From positions 248,001-312,000 of the forward strand of contig NZ_VOBR01000001.1 in assembly GCF_007845675.1 (NCBI RefSeq): a DNA stretch of 64,000 nt. The letters are read 5' to 3'. Both the position numbers and the translations under genes were made by a program. The notes below the pieces were generated by a model that made no database searches, was not told the origin of the DNA, and worked only from the letters and a program-made list of their open reading frames with translations. The stretch is from Lentzea tibetensis (GTDB lineage: Bacteria > Actinomycetota > Actinomycetes > Mycobacteriales > Pseudonocardiaceae). Position 1 is the first letter of the stretch; each line of letters opens with the position of its first letter. Of this stretch, positions 16,035 to 24,284 are shown in pieces.

Positions 16035-17222
16035 GCTCGTCCAGACGACGCCGCAGGTAGGCGCGCTCGGCGTCGTTCGACGTGAGCTCGAGCGCCACCC
16101 GGTACGCCTCGGCGGCCTGTTCCACGCGGCCCGCGCGGCGCAGGAGATCCGCGCGAGCGGCGTGGAAGAGGTGGTTGCGGTCCAGCGGGCCCGTGAGATC
16201 GTCCAGCAACGCCAGGCCGGCGTCCGGACCCGACCGCATCGCCACGGCCACCGCCCGGTTCAGCTCGACGGTCGGCGACGGCACCCGCGCCAGCAGCGCG
16301 TCGTACAGCTCGACGATGCGCACCGGGTCGGCCGCGGTCACGTGACAGGCCGCGATCATCGCCTGCAGCTGGTACGGCCCGACCTCCTCCCGCACGGCCG
16401 CACGCAACTCCGCCAACCCAGCCGCGATGAGCGCGCGGTCCCACCGCGACCGGTCCTGCTCCTCGAGCGGCACGAGCACGCCGTCCGCCACGCGAGCCGA
16501 CGACCGGGCGTGCTGGAGCAGGAGAAGTGCGTGCAGCCCGCGCACCTCCGAATCGGACGGCATCAACGACACCAGCAGCGCGGCCAGCCGCAGCGCCTCC
16601 TCGGCGAGCACCGGCCGGTGCAGGTCCGCGCCGGACGTGGCGACGTAGCCCTCGTTGAACAGCAGGTAGACGACGCCGAGCACGGCTCGCGTCCGCGCGG
16701 GCAGCAGGCGCGCGGGCGGCACCCGGTACGGGATGCCCGCGTCGCGGATCTTCTGCTTGGCCCGGACCAGCCGCTTCGCCATCGTCGCCTCGGGCACCCC
16801 GAACGCCCTGGCGATCTCGGCCGTCGACAGCCCGGTGAGCGTGCGCAGCGCGAGCACCACCTGCGCCTCGAACGCGAGCGCCGGGTGGCAGCAGGTGAAG
16901 ATCAGCCGCAGCCGGTCGTCCTCGATGCGCTGTCGTCGAGCTCGGGCTCCGCCGGATCGAGGACGACCTGCCGCAGCTTGACCTCACCGAGCCGGGCCCT
17001 GCGTGCCCGGTCCACCGCCCGGTGGCGCGCGGCGGTGAGCAGCCACGCGCCCGGCCGGTCGGGCACGCCGTCACGCGGCCACGTGCGCCAGGCCAGCGTG
17101 AAGGCTTCCTGCGCGCACTCCTCGGCCAGGTCCCAGTCGCGGGTGAACCCGATGAGCGCGGCGACCAGCCGTCCCCACTCCTCGTGGAAGGCGGTGGTGA
17201 CGGCGCCTGCGACATCGGTCAC
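16024..17222 (-). pseudogene. ECF sigma factor, SigJ/DUF6596 type, with frameshift
   Basis: Third sigma module member. The 5' frame gives VTDVAGAVTTAFHEEWGRLV through LDPAEPELDDS; the 3' frame continues RLRLIFTCCHPALAFEA, the region 4 HTH (TAEIARAFGVPEATMAKRLV), NEGYVATSG and the TPR-like tail to [10 protein letters not shown]. The frames join only if one base is missing near 16928-16933, in the poorly conserved linker after region 2. It is either a recent inactivating deletion or a sequencing error; everything else is intact. GTG start overlaps the YCII stop as GTGA. Confidence 0.82.
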
Positions 17223-17554
17223 GGGCGCAACGGGCGGATCTCGACCTGCCCGACCGCGCACGCGGGGTGCCCGGCGGCGATCTCGATCGCCTCGTCCAGG
17301 TCGTCGACCTCGATCAGCGCGAACCCGCCGATCTGGTCCTTGGCCTCGATGTACGGGCCGTCGGTCAGCAGCACCTCGTCGCCGCGCACGCGCACGGTCG
17401 TCGCCGTCCGGCTGGGCTGCAGGCCCTCGTGCGCGCGCAGGACGCCGCGTTCGACGAGGTCGTCCATCCAGGCGGTGAACGCCCGCATGCCCTCCTCGCT
17501 GACCACCTCGTCGACCTGGCTCTCATCCGCACTGATCATCAGCAGGTACCGCAT
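17219..17554 (-). CDS. YCII-related (DGPF) domain protein, third copy
   Basis: Protein of 111 residues starting MRYLLMISADESQVDEVVSE, with LLTDGPYIEAKDQIGGFALI and a VEIRPLRP end. The ATG at the conserved MRYL, preceded by GGGGAG, was preferred over an upstream start. Translationally coupled to the frameshifted sigma gene. Its presence with the sigma gene mirrors the modules at 644-1039 and 10312-11876. Confidence 0.88.
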   Translation of the reverse strand: MRYLLMISADESQVDEVVSEEGMRAFTAWMDDLVERGVLRAHEGLQPSRTATTVRVRGDEVLLTDGPYIEAKDQIGGFALIEVDDLDEAIEIAAGHPACAVGQVEIRPLRP

Positions 17555-17652
17555 GGCGAAATACTCCCCGAAAAACTCGCGACCGACTGTCCATCCCGGC
17601 CGATCCCGCTCGTCGACCTGGTGAACCGACACCTGAGCCGAGGAGACCGACC

Positions 17653-18453
17653 ATGCGGACCACGACCTCCGCCGACGGCACCACCATCGCCTACGAGCGC
17701 GCGGGCAGCGGCCCGGCCATCGTGTTCCTGCCCGGCGCGTTCAACGACGCCGCGACCTGCGCGCCGCTGGCCGACCTGCTCCAGGACCGCTACACGGTCA
17801 TCCGCCCGGACCGGCGCGGACGGGGCAGGAGCACCGACGCCATCGCGGCCGCGGACGTGGCGTCCTACGAGGTCCAGCGCGAGATCGAGGACCTCGACGC
17901 GGTGATCGCGGCAGAAGGCGGTGAGGCGGCCGTCTTCGGGTTCTCGTCCGGCGCGATCCTGGCGCTCCAGGCGGCCGTCGCCGGGTCGCGGATCACGAAG
18001 CTCGCGCTGTACGAACCGCCGTTCTCCATCGGCGGCCTCGCGGGCCACGCGAAAGAAGGACTGCCCGCGAAGCTGGCCGCGCTGGTCGTCGGCGGGAAGC
18101 TCGGTGACGCCGTCGCGACCATGCAGATCGAGGGCATCGGGCTGCCGCCGCAACTGGTCGAGCAGATCCGGCAGTCGCCGATGTGGCCGCGGCTCGAAGC
18201 GATCGCGCAGACCGTCGTCTACGACGCGACGATCACCCGTGCGCCGAACCTGCCGACGCCCGAGATGGCACGGCTCGACGTCCCCGCGATCGTGTTCAGC
18301 AGCAGCGAGTCCTGGCCGGGGCTGCGCGACGCCGCGATCGAGCTGCCCCGGCACCTGGCGCGGGCGGAGTACGTGGACGTGCCGGGCGGTGCCGACCACA
18401 GCATCCCGGCCGAGGCGACCGCGAAGGCGTTGGACGACTTCCTCCGCGGGTAG
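17653..18453 (+). CDS. alpha/beta hydrolase
   Basis: Hydrolase of 266 residues. The oxyanion-hole strand is AIVFLPGAFND, the nucleophile elbow GFSSG (Ser about 99) and the catalytic histidine in GGADHSIPAEA near the C-terminus; an acid is expected near DVPAIVFSSSESW. No signal peptide. Substrate cannot be predicted. GAGGAGA precedes the ATG; the gene diverges from the YCII/sigma pair and ends one base before the convergent PhyH-like gene. Confidence 0.88.
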   Translation: MRTTTSADGTTIAYERAGSGPAIVFLPGAFNDAATCAPLADLLQDRYTVIRPDRRGRGRSTDAIAAADVASYEVQREIEDLDAVIAAEGGEAAVFGFSSGAILALQAAVAGSRITKLALYEPPFSIGGLAGHAKEGLPAKLAALVVGGKLGDAVATMQIEGIGLPPQLVEQIRQSPMWPRLEAIAQTVVYDATITRAPNLPTPEMARLDVPAIVFSSSESWPGLRDAAIELPRHLARAEYVDVPGGADHSIPAEATAKALDDFLRG

Positions 18454-19227
18454 CTACCAGGAGCGGTGCTCCACCAGTTCCGGGTAGGCGCGCGACGGGT
18501 CCGCGTAGACATTGCCCGCGCGGTCCACGCCGCGCGCCAGGTAGACCTGGTGCTTGTGCCCCACCGACTCGTGCTTGAACCGGACGGTCGTCGGCATGTA
18601 GCGCATCGTGTAGCCGCAGCGCCGGTTCGTGCTGCGGTTCGCGGTGCTGCCGTGCACTAGCGTCGCCGCGTGCACGCTGCACTGACCCGGCCGCAGCTCC
18701 ACGTCGACGGACGCCGACTCGTCGACGGCGGCGATCTGCTTGTCGAACAGGCTGTCCTCGCCCTGCAGGTCGGCGTACTTCGTGTCGTTGCGGAGGTGGC
18801 TGCCGGGGATCACGCGCATGCAGCCGTTCTCGCGCGAGGACGGGTCGATGGCGAGCCACACGGTGACCGCGGCCGCGGCGGGCTCGATCGCGTCACGCCA
18901 GAAGTACGCGTCCTGGTGCCACGGCACGCTCTTGCCGTCACCGGCGGGCTTGCAGATGAAGTGGGACGAGAACAGCGCGATGTCCGGGCCGATGACCGAC
19001 TCGACGAGGTCCAGCACGTCCGGGTCGAGCAGCCACTCGAACAGCGCCGGATCGGTGAAGTGCGGGACGTCCATCTGCTCCGGCCGCGCCCCCGGCGGCA
19101 ACGCGGCCAGCTCGCGCTCGAAGTGGGCGACCAGCGCGTCGAACCGCTCAGGGCGCAACACCTGGTCGAGCGCGAGGAATCCGTCCGCGCGATAGCGCTC
19201 GGTGTCCCGTTCCGACAGTTTCACCAC
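18454..19227 (-). CDS. phytanoyl-CoA dioxygenase family (Fe/2-oxoglutarate) protein
   Basis: Non-haem Fe(II)/2-oxoglutarate oxygenase of 257 residues. The iron facial triad is visible as WHQDAYFW (His and Asp) and the distal histidine in ATLVHGSTANRS; RRCGYTMRYM supplies the 2-oxoglutarate-binding arginine, and NGCMRVIPGSH is the usual linker. Hydroxylates an unknown small molecule. It is the last gene of the sugar ABC importer operon, only 9 bp after the ATPase gene, so its substrate may derive from the imported sugar or glycoside (inference). Confidence 0.9.
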   Translation of the reverse strand: MVKLSERDTERYRADGFLALDQVLRPERFDALVAHFERELAALPPGARPEQMDVPHFTDPALFEWLLDPDVLDLVESVIGPDIALFSSHFICKPAGDGKSVPWHQDAYFWRDAIEPAAAAVTVWLAIDPSSRENGCMRVIPGSHLRNDTKYADLQGEDSLFDKQIAAVDESASVDVELRPGQCSVHAATLVHGSTANRSTNRRCGYTMRYMPTTVRFKHESVGHKHQVYLARGVDRAGNVYADPSRAYPELVEHRSW

Positions 19228-19236
19228 GTACCCCTC

Positions 19237-20292
19237 TCACCGCGAGCCGAGCAGCCTGCCGTCCTCCCCGTAGAGCAGCAGCCTGCCGGGCGCGGCGCTC
19301 ACCGACAGCGCCTCCCCCACGGCCGGTTCCTCCTGCTCCGGCACGGTCAGTCCGACGAGCGTGCCGTCCGCGCACTCGATCGTCACCAGCGACGTCACAC
19401 CCAGGTTCTCCACAATGGACACTCGGCCGGAGAGCCCGGCACCGGAGACCTTCAGGTACTCCGGGCGCACGCCGACCACGAGCGGTGTCCCGTCCACGAG
19501 GTCGACCTCCACCGGCAGCCGCGCCCCGGCCACCGACACCGCACCATCAGAAGCCTTGCCCGGCAGCAGGTTCATCGGCGTCGAGCCGATGAAGTTCGCG
19601 ACGAACGTGTCCGCCGGCCGCTGGAACACCTCGCGCGGCGTCCCCAGCTGGCGGATCCGGCCGGAGTCCATCACCGCGATCCGGTCCGCGAGCGCCAGCG
19701 CCTCGGCCTGGTCGTGCGTCACGAACACGGTCGTGAGCGCCAGCTCGTGCTGCAGCCGTTTGAGGAACGTCCGCGCCTCCAGCCGCAGCCGGGCGTCCAA
19801 GTTGGACAGCGGCTCGTCCAGCAGCAGCACCTCGGCCCCGGCGGCGATCGCACGGGCCAGCGCGGCGCGTTGCTGCTGGCCACCGGACAGCTGACCCGGC
19901 CTGCGGTCCAGCAGCTCGCCCAGCGACAGGCTGCCCGCGGTCTGCGCGGCGACCTCCCGCTGCCGGGACTTCGCGACGTGACGCACCCGCAGCGGATAGG
20001 CGATGTTCTCCGCCACCGTCATGTGCGGGAAGAGCGCGTAGTCCTGGAACACCATCGCCACGCCACGCGCACCCGGCTCCAGCCGCGTCACGTCGCGCGC
20101 GTCGATCGCGACCGACCCGGCCGCGGCCGGTTCGAGGCCCGCGATGGTGCGCAGCAACGTCGTCTTGCCGCAGCCGGACGGGCCGAGCAACGCGAACAGC
20201 TCGCCGTCCGCGATCGTCAGGTCGAGGTCGTCCACCGCGCGCACCCCGTTCGGGTACACGGTGGAGACCCCGGTGATCTCGATGCCCGCCAT
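19237..20292 (-). CDS. sugar ABC transporter ATP-binding protein (MsmK/MalK/UgpC type)
   Basis: ATPase of 351 residues that powers the adjacent importer. Walker A GPSGCGKTT is at about 38-46, the signature LSGGQQQRAALARA near 135, Walker B VLLLDEPLSNLDA, the switch histidine in FVTHDQAEAL, and a C-terminal MalK-like OB domain (GSTPMNLLPG, VGVRPEYLKV) typical of carbohydrate importers. The ATG overlaps the stop of the upstream permease gene (ATGA). Confidence 0.95.
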   Translation of the reverse strand: MAGIEITGVSTVYPNGVRAVDDLDLTIADGELFALLGPSGCGKTTLLRTIAGLEPAAAGSVAIDARDVTRLEPGARGVAMVFQDYALFPHMTVAENIAYPLRVRHVAKSRQREVAAQTAGSLSLGELLDRRPGQLSGGQQQRAALARAIAAGAEVLLLDEPLSNLDARLRLEARTFLKRLQHELALTTVFVTHDQAEALALADRIAVMDSGRIRQLGTPREVFQRPADTFVANFIGSTPMNLLPGKASDGAVSVAGARLPVEVDLVDGTPLVVGVRPEYLKVSGAGLSGRVSIVENLGVTSLVTIECADGTLVGLTVPEQEEPAVGEALSVSAAPGRLLLYGEDGRLLGSR

Positions 20293-21113
20293 CAGCTCTT
20301 GATCCCTCCGTGGAAGCGGAACCCGTACCGCTTGCTGACCAGCAGGTACAACGCGACCACCGGGATCGAGTAGAGCAGCGAGAACACCGGGATCACGGTC
20401 AGGTTGGCGCTGCCGCCCTCGTCGTTCAACGTCCGCAGCAGCACGGCGGCCGGCTGCTTGCCCACGTCGCGCAGCAGCAGGAACGGCAGCAGGAAGTTGC
20501 CCCACGCGTTGACGAACGACCACACCAGGATCGTCGCGATGCCGGGCCGGGCGATGGGCAGCACCACGTGCCCGAGCACCTGCGCGGGCGACGCGCCGAA
20601 CACGCGCGCCGACTCCTCGTAGGAGCGCGGCACGGCGTCCACGAAGTCCTTCAGGATGAAGATCGCGGCGGGCAGCATGCCGCTCGCGATCACCAGTGCC
20701 GTCCCGAACTGCGAGTTGATCAGGCCGAGCTGGAGCATCAGCACGAAGATCGGCACCATCGCGGCGGTACCGGTCACCACGCTGGACAGCAGCAACAGCA
20801 GGTACAGCAGCAGATCCCGGCCGGGAATCCGCACGCGCGACAGCGAGTACGCGGCCAGCGCGGCGAACGCGGTCGTGACCACCGTCGCGATCCCGCACAG
20901 CACCAGCGAGTTCAGCAGCGACGTCAACGCGAACGGGTGCTGGAAGGTGGCGGTGACGTTCGACCACGTCCAGTCCGGCCAGCGCAGGCCGAGACCGGGC
21001 CGTGCGTCGAACGGGGCGCTGGCCAGCCACAGCATCGGCACCGCGAAGAACGCGAGCACCACGGCCACCAGCACGTAGAAACCGATGCGCCGCACCACGA
21101 ACCCCGGAGTCAC
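20292..21113 (-). CDS. sugar ABC transporter permease, MalG type
   Basis: Inner-membrane permease of 273 residues with six helices. The EAA loop, which docks the ATPase, is visible as ESARVFGASPAQVLGHVVLP-IARPG. The start LWLASAPFDARPG and the end LYLLVSKRYGFRFHGGIKS are typical of the MalG-like second permease of carbohydrate importers. GTG start overlaps the stop of the first permease gene (GTGA). Confidence 0.94.
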   Translation of the reverse strand: MTPGFVVRRIGFYVLVAVVLAFFAVPMLWLASAPFDARPGLGLRWPDWTWSNVTATFQHPFALTSLLNSLVLCGIATVVTTAFAALAAYSLSRVRIPGRDLLLYLLLLLSSVVTGTAAMVPIFVLMLQLGLINSQFGTALVIASGMLPAAIFILKDFVDAVPRSYEESARVFGASPAQVLGHVVLPIARPGIATILVWSFVNAWGNFLLPFLLLRDVGKQPAAVLLRTLNDEGGSANLTVIPVFSLLYSIPVVALYLLVSKRYGFRFHGGIKS

Positions 21114-21970
21114 GCGCGCCTCCGCAGCAGCCGCAGGTACACCAGCGCGATCACCAGGTTGCCGACCAGCAGCAGCAACGACATGGCCGACGCGTAGCCG
21201 AGCTGCCCGCTCTCCAGCGCCTGCCGGTAGATCAGCACCGGCAGCACCTCCGACCGGTGGTTGGGTCCGCCCGCCGTGAGCAGGAACGGCGTGAAGTCGT
21301 TGGCGGTCCACAGGCTGATCAGCAGCGTGTTGGTCAGCACGTGGCCGCGGATGTGCGGAAAGACCACGTCCCGCACGGTCTGCCAGCCGCTCGCGCCGAC
21401 GAGCCGCGCGGTCTCCAGCTGCGTCGGCGGCACCGCGGCCAGCGCGGAGGTGTAGAGCAGCATGGAGAACGCGGTGCCTCGCCAGATGTTGAACACGATC
21501 AGGCTGACCATGGGGTACTCGACCAGCCACGCCGTCGCCGGGTCGTTGAGGAGCAGGCCGAACGTGCCGCCGTCGCGGCTCAGCACCGCGAACCACAGGT
21601 AGGCGACCACCGGTCCGGGCAGGATCCACGCCAGCAGCACGAACGCCTCGACCGTGCGCCGCAGTGACGGCCGCACCCGGCGCAGCAGCCACGCGAGCAC
21701 GAAGCCCAGCACGTTCTGCCCGATCACCGCGGAGCCGAACACGAACAACGCGGTGAGCCCCACGGAGTTCAGGAACAACGCGTCGTTCAGCGCGGAGACG
21801 AAGTTGTCCAGCCCGACGACGCGCGGCTGCGCCGCGGCCGGTCCGGTCAGCTGGTAGTTCGTGATGCCGATGTACAGCGTCCACAGCGCGGGGAAGACGA
21901 GGAAGACGCCGATCAGCAGGAGTGCGGGTGCGACGAAGGCGATCGCCCGCGTCGCACCCAGTCCGGCCAC
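21110..21970 (-). CDS. sugar ABC transporter permease, MalF type
   Basis: Permease of about 286 residues. The first helix IAFVAPALLLIGVFLVFPAL begins close to the N-terminus; the EAA loop reads ETARLVGASGWQTVRDVVFP-HIRGH. I chose the GTG just after the binding-protein stop codon; an ATG at 22024 inside the upstream gene would add 18 residues and overlap it by 47 nt. Forms the translocation pore with the MalG-type subunit. Confidence 0.9.
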   Translation of the reverse strand: MAGLGATRAIAFVAPALLLIGVFLVFPALWTLYIGITNYQLTGPAAAQPRVVGLDNFVSALNDALFLNSVGLTALFVFGSAVIGQNVLGFVLAWLLRRVRPSLRRTVEAFVLLAWILPGPVVAYLWFAVLSRDGGTFGLLLNDPATAWLVEYPMVSLIVFNIWRGTAFSMLLYTSALAAVPPTQLETARLVGASGWQTVRDVVFPHIRGHVLTNTLLISLWTANDFTPFLLTAGGPNHRSEVLPVLIYRQALESGQLGYASAMSLLLLVGNLVIALVYLRLLRRRA

Positions 21971-21977
21971 ATCGGAG

Positions 21978-23378
21978 TCAGCCGCCCGCAACGTTTCCCT
22001 CGCCGACGGCCTTGACCAGCGCATCCTGGTACGCCTTCGCCGCGTCGTCCGGACTCTTGCCGGCCACCACGTCCGCCGTCGCCTGCTGCAGCGCCGCGGA
22101 CACCTTCGGGTAGTCCGCGAGACCGGGCCGGTAGCGGGTGATCGGCAGGACCTCGTCCGCGATGAACGACAGCATCGGGTCGCCCTTGAGCACCTCGTCG
22201 TTGACGTCGTTGCGCTGGGTCACCTGCGCGGTCCCGGCGAGCGCCGCCTTCACGGCCTCGGCGGAGTTGAGGAACTGCATGAACTCCCACGCCTGCTTGG
22301 GGTACTGGGTGTTCGGGTTGACGACCCGCACGCCGCCGCCGGACATGCTGACGAAGTCCTGCCCGCTCACCCCGGAACCCGACTGCTTCGCGGGCACCAG
22401 CGCCCACCCGACGGCCGTGTCCCGGTCCGCCATCTTCGCGACGCCGATGCGCGGTTCCACGACCGAGCGCCAGAAGTAGTCGCTCTCCAGCAGGATGCCG
22501 ATCTTGTTGTCGGCGAACATCGCGAACGACCGGTCGCGGCCCTTCGCCTCCTGCTGCAGCACGGCGTCACCGAGCCCGCCGCCGTAGACCCGCTGGTACA
22601 ACCCCAGCACGTCCTTGACCTGGGCGGTGCCGCCCTGCCACTTGCCGCCGTCGTAGATCGGCTTGCCGGTGCCGACCAGCGCGGGCAGCACGCCCTGCAT
22701 GGTGGTCGCCTCGCCCATCGCGGTGCCCGCGTTGAGCTGGATCGGGGCCACGCCGGGGATCCTCTTCAGCGCCGTGCCGGCCGCCAGCACGTCGTCCCAG
22801 CCGCGGGGCTGCCAGTCCGACGGCAACCCGGCCTGCGCGAAGAGCTTCTTGTTGTAGAACAGCACGCGCCCGTCCGTGCCCATCGGCACGCCGTACCGCT
22901 TGCCGTCGAACTGGCCGAGGCCCTGCACCGCGTCCGGGATCTGCTTCCAGCCGTCCCAGGCGTCCACGCCGGACTTGCCGATGACGTCGTCGAGCGGCTT
23001 GATCTGCCCGGCCTGTGCGAACTCGCCGAGCCAGATGCCGTCGATCTCGACGATGTCCGCACCGCCGCCGGTCTTGAGGTCGAGCGCGATCTTGGTCTTG
23101 TAGTCCTCGTCGCCCGCGCCGTTCTGGTCGAACCGGACGGTGACGTTGACCCCCTTGGCCTTCTGCGCCTCGGTGAACCTCGGGATGACCCAGTTGGTGA
23201 GCCAGTCGGCGCCGCGGGTGTTCTTCCCTCCCGCGACGGCGTTGGCCACGATGGTCAGCGTGACGTCCTTGGCGTCCGCGTTGCGCGTGGGCTGTCCCTG
23301 CTCAGCCTGGTTCTGCCCGAGACATCCCGCCAGCAATCCGCCCACCGCCAGCAGGACGAACGGCGTCGTCCGTCGCAT
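21978..23378 (-). CDS. sugar ABC transporter solute-binding lipoprotein
   Basis: Extracytoplasmic binding protein of 466 residues in solute-binding family 1. The lipoprotein signal is MRRTTPFVLLAVGGLLAGCL (Cys19). ADIVEIDGIWLGEFAQAGQI, GKRYGVPMGTDGRVLFYNKK and QAWEFMQFLNSAEAVKA are typical of carbohydrate-binding members. First gene of the operon binding protein-MalF-MalG-ATPase-PhyH. Its ATG has GGGGAG upstream; a longer in-frame extension was rejected because it precedes the signal peptide. The sugar is unknown. Confidence 0.94.
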   Translation of the reverse strand: MRRTTPFVLLAVGGLLAGCLGQNQAEQGQPTRNADAKDVTLTIVANAVAGGKNTRGADWLTNWVIPRFTEAQKAKGVNVTVRFDQNGAGDEDYKTKIALDLKTGGGADIVEIDGIWLGEFAQAGQIKPLDDVIGKSGVDAWDGWKQIPDAVQGLGQFDGKRYGVPMGTDGRVLFYNKKLFAQAGLPSDWQPRGWDDVLAAGTALKRIPGVAPIQLNAGTAMGEATTMQGVLPALVGTGKPIYDGGKWQGGTAQVKDVLGLYQRVYGGGLGDAVLQQEAKGRDRSFAMFADNKIGILLESDYFWRSVVEPRIGVAKMADRDTAVGWALVPAKQSGSGVSGQDFVSMSGGGVRVVNPNTQYPKQAWEFMQFLNSAEAVKAALAGTAQVTQRNDVNDEVLKGDPMLSFIADEVLPITRYRPGLADYPKVSAALQQATADVVAGKSPDDAAKAYQDALVKAVGEGNVAGG

Positions 23379-23477
23379 GCGTGATCTCCCCACCCAGAGG
23401 TTGCGCTGGTATGTCACCTTCCAACATGGCACCCGGCCGGGGCAACCGCGAGCGCCTAACGGGTGCCGCGACACTCA

Positions 23478-24149
23478 TCAGCACGACGCGAGCGCTTGGT
23501 CGAGCGCGGCCTTCTCGGGTGCGGTGGCGGTGAGCGCGTGTGCCGCTTTCACGGTGATGTAGATGCGCGCGTAGGGGCAGGCGTACGCGGGGTTGGGCGG
23601 CATCCACTCGTCCGGCGTCTTGTCACCCTTGGACTGGTTGACCTTTCCCTGCACGGCGACCAGGTTGCGCAGGTCGTTGGCCGCGGCGGTGCGCTGCTCG
23701 GGCGGCCACGCGGCGGCGCCGCTGCGCCACATCTCGGCCAGCGGCACGACGTGGTCGATCTGGATCTTCGACACGCTGGTCACGGTCGTCGCCGTGTACG
23801 GGTCGTGGAGCGTGCCGGAGGTGACCGCGCACCGGCCCTGCTTGCGCACCACGTCGACGAGGTCGCGGGCGAGCACCTGGCTGCGCTGGTCGCACCCGTC
23901 GCCGTCCGCGTCGAACCACGGCTGACCGAACACGCACGCCGCGCCGTCGTCGCAGTCGCGCTCGTAGCCCTCGAGCCTGCCCGGCACCGCGAGCACCAGC
24001 TGCCCCAGCGCGGCCCTCGCAGCGACCGCGTCCATCGTGCCGGCCGGAACCCGTTGGGACGCCTCGGCTTCGACGCTCGGGTCGGCGGTGAGCGGAATTC
24101 CCGTGCAGCCCGATAAGAGCAACAGCATCACGCACAGCACCCGGATCAT
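23478..24149 (-). CDS. secreted HNH nuclease-like lipoprotein (DUF1524/GmrSD C-terminal type)
   Basis: Probable extracellular nuclease of about 223 residues. The lipobox is in MIRVLCVMLLLLSGCTG. The catalytic core is KIQIDHVVPLAEMWRSGA followed by DLRNLVAVQGKVNQSKGDKT, the His-Asn-His layout of the DUF1524 HNH fold, with QRSQVLARD and four or more cysteines that may form disulfides (ERDCDDGAACVFG, AYACPYARIY). GGAGG 7 nt before this ATG decides the start over a GTG eight codons upstream. Likely used for DNA scavenging outside the cell (inference). Confidence 0.88.
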   Translation of the reverse strand: MIRVLCVMLLLLSGCTGIPLTADPSVEAEASQRVPAGTMDAVAARAALGQLVLAVPGRLEGYERDCDDGAACVFGQPWFDADGDGCDQRSQVLARDLVDVVRKQGRCAVTSGTLHDPYTATTVTSVSKIQIDHVVPLAEMWRSGAAAWPPEQRTAAANDLRNLVAVQGKVNQSKGDKTPDEWMPPNPAYACPYARIYITVKAAHALTATAPEKAALDQALASC

Positions 24150-24284
24150 CGTCGCCTCCACCAGTCGTTTCACTCCAGGTACCCACTGCGTCTCGGAATT
24201 AGTTCCGGTCCGGCGAACCTCTTACTTCCGTTGCGAATCGACCGTTACGTTCGGCTCGGCCGCCGCCAGAGCGAAGGGATGTCC

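Noticed and set aside
15043-17478. An 811-codon plus-strand frame across lipoprotein, LuxR remnant and sigma genes
   Set aside because: It crosses several genes supported on the other strand and has the composition of an antisense shadow.
23379-23477. Terminator hairpin after the HNH lipoprotein gene
   Set aside because: A 7-bp pairing (ggcaccc/gggtgcc) exists, but with a loop over 20 bases and no T run it is too weak to call.
24150-24284. DasR site upstream of the chitinase gene
   Set aside because: Chitinase genes often have one, but I found no palindrome resembling ACTGGTCTAGACCAGT in the leader.
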